From Pseudomonas fluorescens (lineage in GTDB: Bacteria; Pseudomonadota; Gammaproteobacteria; Pseudomonadales; Pseudomonadaceae), in assembly GCF_902497875.1 (NCBI RefSeq), contig NZ_CABVHY010000017.1, forward strand, positions 1 to 64,000: a DNA stretch of 64,000 nucleotides. Reading direction: 5' to 3'. Below the pieces are notes generated by a model. It had not been told where the DNA came from, searched no databases, and saw only the letters and a program-made list of their open reading frames with translations. A program made the translations under genes and the position numbers. Below are positions 59,702 to 64,000 of the stretch, piece by piece (the stretch's first letter is position 1; each line of letters starts with the position of its first letter).

Positions 59702-60685
59702 ATGGCAATGCAGAACGTCAGTTTCGATCCCCAGGCTTTTCGTGCCGCACTCGGCACCTTTACCACCGGGGTCACCATCATCACCACCCAGACCGAAGAC
59801 GGCTCACCGGTGGGGATCACGGCCAACAGTTTCAACTCGGTATCGCTCAACCCGCCGCTGGTGCTCTGGAGCCTGTCCAAACAGGCCCGGAGCTTGCCGG
59901 TGTTCACCAGCGGCAAACACTGGAACGTCCACGTGCTGTCCACCGAACAGGAAACCCTGTCGGGACGTTTCGCTACCCAGGGCGAGGACAAGTTTTCTGA
60001 GATCCAGTTGGACAATGGCGTCAGCGATGCACCGCTGCTGCAAGACTGCACGGCGCGTTTTCAATGCCGCACCGCGTTCCAGTACGAAGGCGGCGACCAC
60101 GTGATTTTTGTCGGTGAAGTCCTCGCCTTCGATCACAGCGACCGTGCGCCGCTGGCGTTCCAGAGCGGCCAGTATGCCCTGGCGACCCGCAAGCCGCGCA
60201 ATGAACTGCGTCTGGCCACCACGCCGCCGCCCCCTGAGTGCAGTTATACCGAGGACTTGCTCGGTTACCTGTTGGGGCGCGGCCATTATCAGGTGCTCAA
60301 TACGCTGCGGCAGATGCTGAGTAATCAGCAACTGGACGAATGGGCGTTTTTTGTCCTGTCGATATTGTGCATCCGAGACAACCTGAGCCTCGAGGAAATC
60401 AATACCTTCGTGGCTTACACCGGCCGCGAAGTCACATTGGCGAGCATGCGTTTTCTCGAACACCAGCGCCTGGTGGCGATCGAGGGCTCGGCCGAGTCGC
60501 TGCGGTTTGTCCTCACGGCCCAGGGCCGGGAGATTTCACTGCGTCAACTGGCGCTGGCCAAGGCCGTGGAAGAGGACCTCTCGGCCAAGCTCGGCACCGC
60601 CGACGCACAAGCATTGAAGGTCTTGCTCAAACGCCTGATTGTCGTGAGTGACCCCGGCTTGCCGGATCTCTGGGCGCCGCGATGA
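59702..60685 (+). CDS. tesA1: flavin reductase with C-terminal MarR-like domain (TesA1/HsaB-type partner of TesA2)
   Basis: 327 residues. The N-terminal half (about 1-165) is a flavin reductase-like domain: FRAALGTFTTGVTIITT, GITANSFNSVSLNPPLVLWSL, and DHVIFVGEV. The C-terminal half (about 180-327) looks like a helical winged-helix/MarR-like domain, as in the reductase C1 of 4-hydroxyphenylacetate hydroxylase, where that domain senses substrate. HsaB of Mycobacterium is only 187 residues. It should supply reduced flavin to TesA2. The start at 59702 has GAGG upstream; the ATG at 59690 overlaps that box. Its stop overlaps the MFS start. Confidence 0.78.
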   Translation: MAMQNVSFDPQAFRAALGTFTTGVTIITTQTEDGSPVGITANSFNSVSLNPPLVLWSLSKQARSLPVFTSGKHWNVHVLSTEQETLSGRFATQGEDKFSEIQLDNGVSDAPLLQDCTARFQCRTAFQYEGGDHVIFVGEVLAFDHSDRAPLAFQSGQYALATRKPRNELRLATTPPPPECSYTEDLLGYLLGRGHYQVLNTLRQMLSNQQLDEWAFFVLSILCIRDNLSLEEINTFVAYTGREVTLASMRFLEHQRLVAIEGSAESLRFVLTAQGREISLRQLALAKAVEEDLSAKLGTADAQALKVLLKRLIVVSDPGLPDLWAPR

Positions 60686-62019
60686 CCGTCGGCCTGGGCA
60701 CGCTACCGCCAGCCAGGGTCGGTTGGGGCAGCCACGGTTTGCTGTTGCTGCTCGCCATGGTGTTCGCCGACAACTTCGTCGGGCGACAAATACTCGCGGT
60801 GATGATTGAACCGATCAAAGCCGAGTTCGGCGTCAGCGATACCGCCATGGGTTTGATCTCCGGCCTGGCGTTCGCGGCGGTGTATGCACTCATGGGTTTG
60901 CCGGCGGGACGGCTGGTGGACCGCATGCCGCGTACGCGCCTGCTGGCCATGTCGTGCCTGCTCTGGGCCGTGGCGACAATGGCCTGTGGGCTGGCCGGAA
61001 GTTTCCTGGCACTGGCCATGGCGCGGATGCTGGTAGCGGTCAGTGAATCGCCGACCACTTCGGCTTCGCTGTCAGTGATCGCTGACCTCTATCCCCCGCA
61101 ACGACGCTCATTCGCGATCAGTTGCTTTACCTCTGCCCCGACCTTTTCCTCGATCATCGGTTTGAGTATCGGAGCCTGGGTGGTGGAGCACTATGGCTGG
61201 CGCAGTGGGTTTATTGCCCTTGGCGTGCCCGCGCTGGTGTTTAGCGTCCTCCTGGCCTTTGTCGTGCGCGACCCGCAACGCGGTCGTTGGGACCTCACGC
61301 CCCACGCTCACTCGCCCTCTCCACTGCTGGGTATGGGTGCCGAAGCACGCCAGCTCTGGGCGTTGCCAGCCTACCGTTGCCTGATCCTCGCCGGTGGCCT
61401 GACCACGCTCAGCGCCTATGCCATCGGCATGTGGAACACCAGTTTTCTGGTGCGCTCCCACGGCTTGTCACTGCAACACGCCGGGTTGTTGGTCGGGGTG
61501 ATCTGCGGCATCTCGGCGGGGATCGGTGGCCTGTTCAGCGGTTGGTTAAGTGACCGCCTGAGCCGCCGCCGCCCGCACTGGCAGATTTCCATCCCCGTGC
61601 TGGGCCATCTGACGGCCCTCTGCGCGCTGATTCCCTATCTGCTCTGGTCCGACGCCGTGCTGATCCGCCTCGGTGATGTACCGATCCCCAGCGCCATGCT
61701 CTGGTGCGCGCTCTATGCCTTCTTTGCCGTGTGGTGGGTCGCGCCGTCCTTCAACCTCGTCACCCAACTGGTGCCGCCAGGTCGGCGCGGCAGTGCCATG
61801 GCCCTGCAAACCATCGTCAGTACGCTGCTCGGGGTCGGCGTCGGCCCGCTGATCACCGGGTTGTTCAGCGACATGCTGCTACCGCGATTTGGCCAGGAGT
61901 CGCTGCGCTATGCGCTATTGCTGGTGAACCTGCCGATACTTGGCGCTGTGCTGTTGCTGGTACGCACGGCGAGCCATGCGTCCAGAACGGCCTATCGTCA
62001 CGCGGCGACCGTCTCGTAA
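60682..62019 (+). CDS. MFS transporter (third, divergent)
   Basis: 445 residues, Spinster-like, with 12 expected helices. It has the same layout as the two other MFS proteins (IEPIKAEFGVSDTAMGLISG, LSVIADLYPPQRRS) but is clearly more diverged; the loop motif is GRLVDRMPRTRLL. It overlaps the flavin reductase gene by 4 nt (ATGA), so it is co-translated. It may move the phenolic seco-steroid or another intermediate across the inner membrane. Confidence 0.83.
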   Translation: MTVGLGTLPPARVGWGSHGLLLLLAMVFADNFVGRQILAVMIEPIKAEFGVSDTAMGLISGLAFAAVYALMGLPAGRLVDRMPRTRLLAMSCLLWAVATMACGLAGSFLALAMARMLVAVSESPTTSASLSVIADLYPPQRRSFAISCFTSAPTFSSIIGLSIGAWVVEHYGWRSGFIALGVPALVFSVLLAFVVRDPQRGRWDLTPHAHSPSPLLGMGAEARQLWALPAYRCLILAGGLTTLSAYAIGMWNTSFLVRSHGLSLQHAGLLVGVICGISAGIGGLFSGWLSDRLSRRRPHWQISIPVLGHLTALCALIPYLLWSDAVLIRLGDVPIPSAMLWCALYAFFAVWWVAPSFNLVTQLVPPGRRGSAMALQTIVSTLLGVGVGPLITGLFSDMLLPRFGQESLRYALLLVNLPILGAVLLLVRTASHASRTAYRHAATVS

Positions 62020-62278
62020 CCTCATGAGGTGCCCTACAGCTTCAGGCTATGTCAGGTCGAGCATCGCCTGAACAGTCGCATCGGCGGCGAGAACCTCGCC
62101 ATGGCTGTCGGTTGCCTGCGTCCCTCCACATTTGACTAACCAGTGGTCAAGTGGGTCGCTGGCGGCGCTGATGGCTGCCGAAGCTCGAATCACCCACCAC
62201 ATCGCCAACCTTTAAACCACAGAGGGCCTGCCTCCCTCTCTGGAAGCGGCCCGTGCGCAAGCTGATACCGGGTAGGGT
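62020..62278. other. intergenic region at the cluster edge
   Basis: The 259 bp between the last cluster gene and the cysQ stop contain no operator copy and no strong hairpin. A 51-codon open frame (62047-62202, minus) shows protein-like composition but has no ribosome site and no motif I recognise. It may be a decayed gene end. Confidence 0.5.
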
Positions 62279-63043
62279 CTATAGCCCGCGAGCGTAGAAA
62301 TGCGGATTGTCCCGACCGGGCTTGCCATAACGCAGCGCATCGCCGGCCAGGGTGCAGACCTGCCCGCCGGCGGCGACCAGCACCGCATGCCCCGCGGCGA
62401 TATCCCACTCCATCGTGCGCCCCAGGCGCGGATAAAGGTCCGCCTCGCCGGCAGCCACCAGACAAATCTTCAGCGATGAGCCGGCGCTTTTCAGTGAACG
62501 CACCTTGCGTCCATCGAGGAATTTATCCAGCGCCTCGGCATCGCCATGGGAGCGGCTGGCAACCACGTCCAGGCCCTCTTCCGTCACCGCCCGGCAGTGG
62601 ATGGGTTGGCGCTGCCCGGCCTGTTCGATAAAGGCTCCGCAACCACGGGCGCCGGCAAACAGACGCTCCAGCGCGGGAGCCAGGACCACCCCCAGCACCG
62701 GTTCGCCGTTATCGATCAGGGCGATATTGACGGTGAACTCGCCGTTGCGATTGATGAACTCCTTGGTGCCGTCGAGCGGGTCCACCAGCCAGAAACGCTG
62801 GCCCACCTCGGGCACCTGGCCAGCAGCGGCGGCCTCTTCGGAAATCACCGGAATCTCCGGTGTGCGCGCCGCCAAGGCCTGCAGAATCAGGGTCTCGGCG
62901 CGCTCATCAGCCTCGGTCACCGGGGAGGTATCGACCTTCCCGCGCACCTCGAAATCCGAGCGGTACACCTCCAACACCAATTCGCCCGCTGCGCGAGCAA
63001 TACCGATGACATCTTCGAGCAGAACAGCCATTGACTCGTTCAT
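62279..63043 (-). CDS. cysQ: 3'(2'),5'-bisphosphate nucleotidase CysQ
   Basis: 254 residues of the inositol-monophosphatase superfamily. The metal-binding motif is WLVDPLDGTKEFINRNGEF, with SPVTEADERAE upstream and EWDIAAGHAVL near the C-terminus. CysQ hydrolyses 3'-phosphoadenosine 5'-phosphate from sulfate assimilation. AGGAG precedes the ATG at 63043; the open frame upstream is not coding. It is a housekeeping gene and marks the right boundary of the catabolic cluster. Confidence 0.92.
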   Translation of the reverse strand: MNESMAVLLEDVIGIARAAGELVLEVYRSDFEVRGKVDTSPVTEADERAETLILQALAARTPEIPVISEEAAAAGQVPEVGQRFWLVDPLDGTKEFINRNGEFTVNIALIDNGEPVLGVVLAPALERLFAGARGCGAFIEQAGQRQPIHCRAVTEEGLDVVASRSHGDAEALDKFLDGRKVRSLKSAGSSLKICLVAAGEADLYPRLGRTMEWDIAAGHAVLVAAGGQVCTLAGDALRYGKPGRDNPHFYARGL

Positions 63044-63168
63044 GGGATTTCTCCTGTTTTTGTTCTTCATATGGTCCATACGGCCTATGCGCCGTTTTCC
63101 GGCTCGGGGAACAGTACAGACATCCGCAACACCGCCAATCAGCAAATGGATGTTTAACAGGAGTTCCT

Positions 63169-64000
63169 GTGTCCCACGGCAATCAGTTATCCGTTCCACA
63201 GATCAACAGGCTCCGCCTGCGCGCCGTGCAGTTGCGCATCGCCGGCAGCACGCTCAAAGCCATCAGCCAGGACACCGGTCTCTCTTCGCCGACCATCATC
63301 GCCGCCTACAAGGCCTGGCAAGCCGGCGGCTGGAATGCCGTGCCCGTGCGCGACCGCGGGCGCAAGCAAGGCGAAGGCCGCAGCCTCTCGGCACAACAGG
63401 AACAGAACATCTACCAACTGCTGGTCAGCACGCTGCCGGAACGGCACCAGTTGCCGTTCCTGCTCTGGCAGCTGGAGGCCATGCAGGCACTGGTCAAGCG
63501 CCTGCACGATATCGACTTGCCAGAGCGCACTGCCGCCCATTATTTGCAACGCTGGCAGCTCAATGCCGAGCGCCCGGCCAAGCGTGTCGCCAAGGCTTCG
63601 CTGGCGGTGCAGCGCTGGTACCGCAGCACCTACGGGCACATCCTCGACCAGGCTCGCGCGCAGAACGGCGAGATCCTCTGGGTTGACGACTACGGCGCGC
63701 GCAACGACCAAGGCAAGCTCAGTTACGGCGTGCTGCGCGCGATCAGCAATCGCGGCAAGGTGCTCTGGCTGCCTTACGAAGACGGGTTACGCGCGCCGCA
63801 CCTGCAAGATTTCTTCGACCGCCTGCATCGCTCGGCCGAACGCAAGGTGTTCGCCCTGCTCTCGGGCATGCACTGGCAACGCGCCGCCACCTTCATCACC
63901 TGGGCGGGCGAGCGCGCCGATCGGCTGCATCTGTTCCACCTGCCCGAAGCCAGCGACATGCTCAGTGGTGCCCGCGAGCTGGCGACCCACATCAGCCAGC
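63169..64000 (+). CDS. IS630-like transposase homologue lacking catalytic residues, incomplete at window end
   Basis: The frame opens at GTG 63169 (GGAG 5 nt upstream) and runs off the window after 277 codons. The N-terminus is a helix-turn-helix (LRLRAVQLRIAGSTLKAIS, TGLSSPTIIAAYKAWQAGG), followed by a second HTH-like part and an IS630-type DDE region. The first Asp is kept (WVDDYG, D173), but the second (normally DN before the His) reads S232-G, and the NPIE-type Glu block reads LPEASDMLSGARELATH with Arg at the Glu position. No terminal inverted repeats or target duplication are visible between it and cysQ. It is probably an immobile, domesticated relative. Confidence 0.65.
   Translation, partial: MSHGNQLSVPQINRLRLRAVQLRIAGSTLKAISQDTGLSSPTIIAAYKAWQAGGWNAVPVRDRGRKQGEGRSLSAQQEQNIYQLLVSTLPERHQLPFLLWQLEAMQALVKRLHDIDLPERTAAHYLQRWQLNAERPAKRVAKASLAVQRWYRSTYGHILDQARAQNGEILWVDDYGARNDQGKLSYGVLRAISNRGKVLWLPYEDGLRAPHLQDFFDRLHRSAERKVFALLSGMHWQRAATFITWAGERADRLHLFHLPEASDMLSGARELATHISQ

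Noticed and set aside
62047..62202. 51-codon minus-strand frame between the third MFS gene and cysQ
   Set aside because: Protein-like composition but no ribosome site, no motif and no neighbour that would explain it; at most a gene remnant.
1..64000. tRNA or rRNA genes
   Set aside because: I saw no cloverleaf-like sequence with a CCA end or rRNA-like stretch in the intergenic regions; a covariance search would be needed to be certain.

Overview
The window looks like chromosomal DNA of a Pseudomonas species. It is GC-rich, it carries REP-type palindromes of the GTAGGAGCGAGC / GTGGGAGCGGGC kind, and its right edge holds cysQ. From position 125 to about 62,000 almost every gene fits one job: aerobic catabolism of steroids by the 9,10-seco pathway, most likely of bile-acid-like compounds with a carboxylated side chain. 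Identification rests on motifs and remembered family sequences read by eye; no database search was run.

Layout. 125-3377: a BaiE-like SnoaL protein and two SDRs (minus), divergent from the meta-cleavage hydrolase tesD. 3512-10478 (minus): a TesA2/HsaA oxygenase, a KshB-type reductase, a FadD3-like CoA ligase, a DUF1302 outer-membrane protein and an enoate-reductase-like flavoprotein. 10781-14412 (plus): an SDR, then tesE-tesF-tesG, which turn the C6 fragment into pyruvate and propionyl-CoA. 14481-17530: an SDR, 3alpha-hydroxysteroid dehydrogenase hsdA and a LuxR-type regulator. 17686-21110: an RND (MMPL) transporter and a YCF48-like partner. 21399-29409 (minus): an OYE, a CoA ligase, an MBL-fold hydrolase, a second DUF1302, and a first SCP-x thiolase with a DUF35-MaoC fusion. 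29664-37185: two paralogous MFS transporters, a second SnoaL protein, two dehydrogenases and a paralogous CoA ligase. 37770-49292: DUF1329, a CoA ligase and an igr-like side-chain operon (four acyl-CoA dehydrogenases, Ltp2-like aldolase, ChsH1-like MaoC, ChsH2-like MaoC-DUF35, SDR), divergent from an enoyl-CoA hydratase. 50287-54481: 3beta/17beta-HSD, a delta4-type and a delta1-type ketosteroid dehydrogenase. 54667-62019: a Tat-exported amidase, a chemoreceptor, an aldehyde dehydrogenase, a flavin reductase (TesA1/HsaB-like) with an extra C-terminal domain, and a third MFS. 62279 onward: cysQ and an IS630-like transposase homologue lacking catalytic residues.

How it fits together. The amidase may deconjugate, CoA ligases activate the side chain, and two dehydrogenase/hydratase/aldolase sets shorten it. 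HsdA, the SDRs, the SnoaL proteins and the ketosteroid dehydrogenases work on the rings. TesA2, the reductases and TesD open and cleave ring A, TesEFG finish the small fragment, and the FadD3-like ligase activates the remaining indane propionate. The KshA oxygenase, the extradiol dioxygenase TesB and most genes for the last two rings are not here.

The most striking unlisted signal is an 18-bp motif, TAGTC-N6-GACGATG, found about 16 times. It lies almost only in promoter regions, points the same way relative to the gene it precedes, and has a -10-like hexamer 20-22 nt downstream. It is probably the operator of one activator controlling the whole regulon, with the LuxR-type protein at 16295-17530 as the natural candidate.
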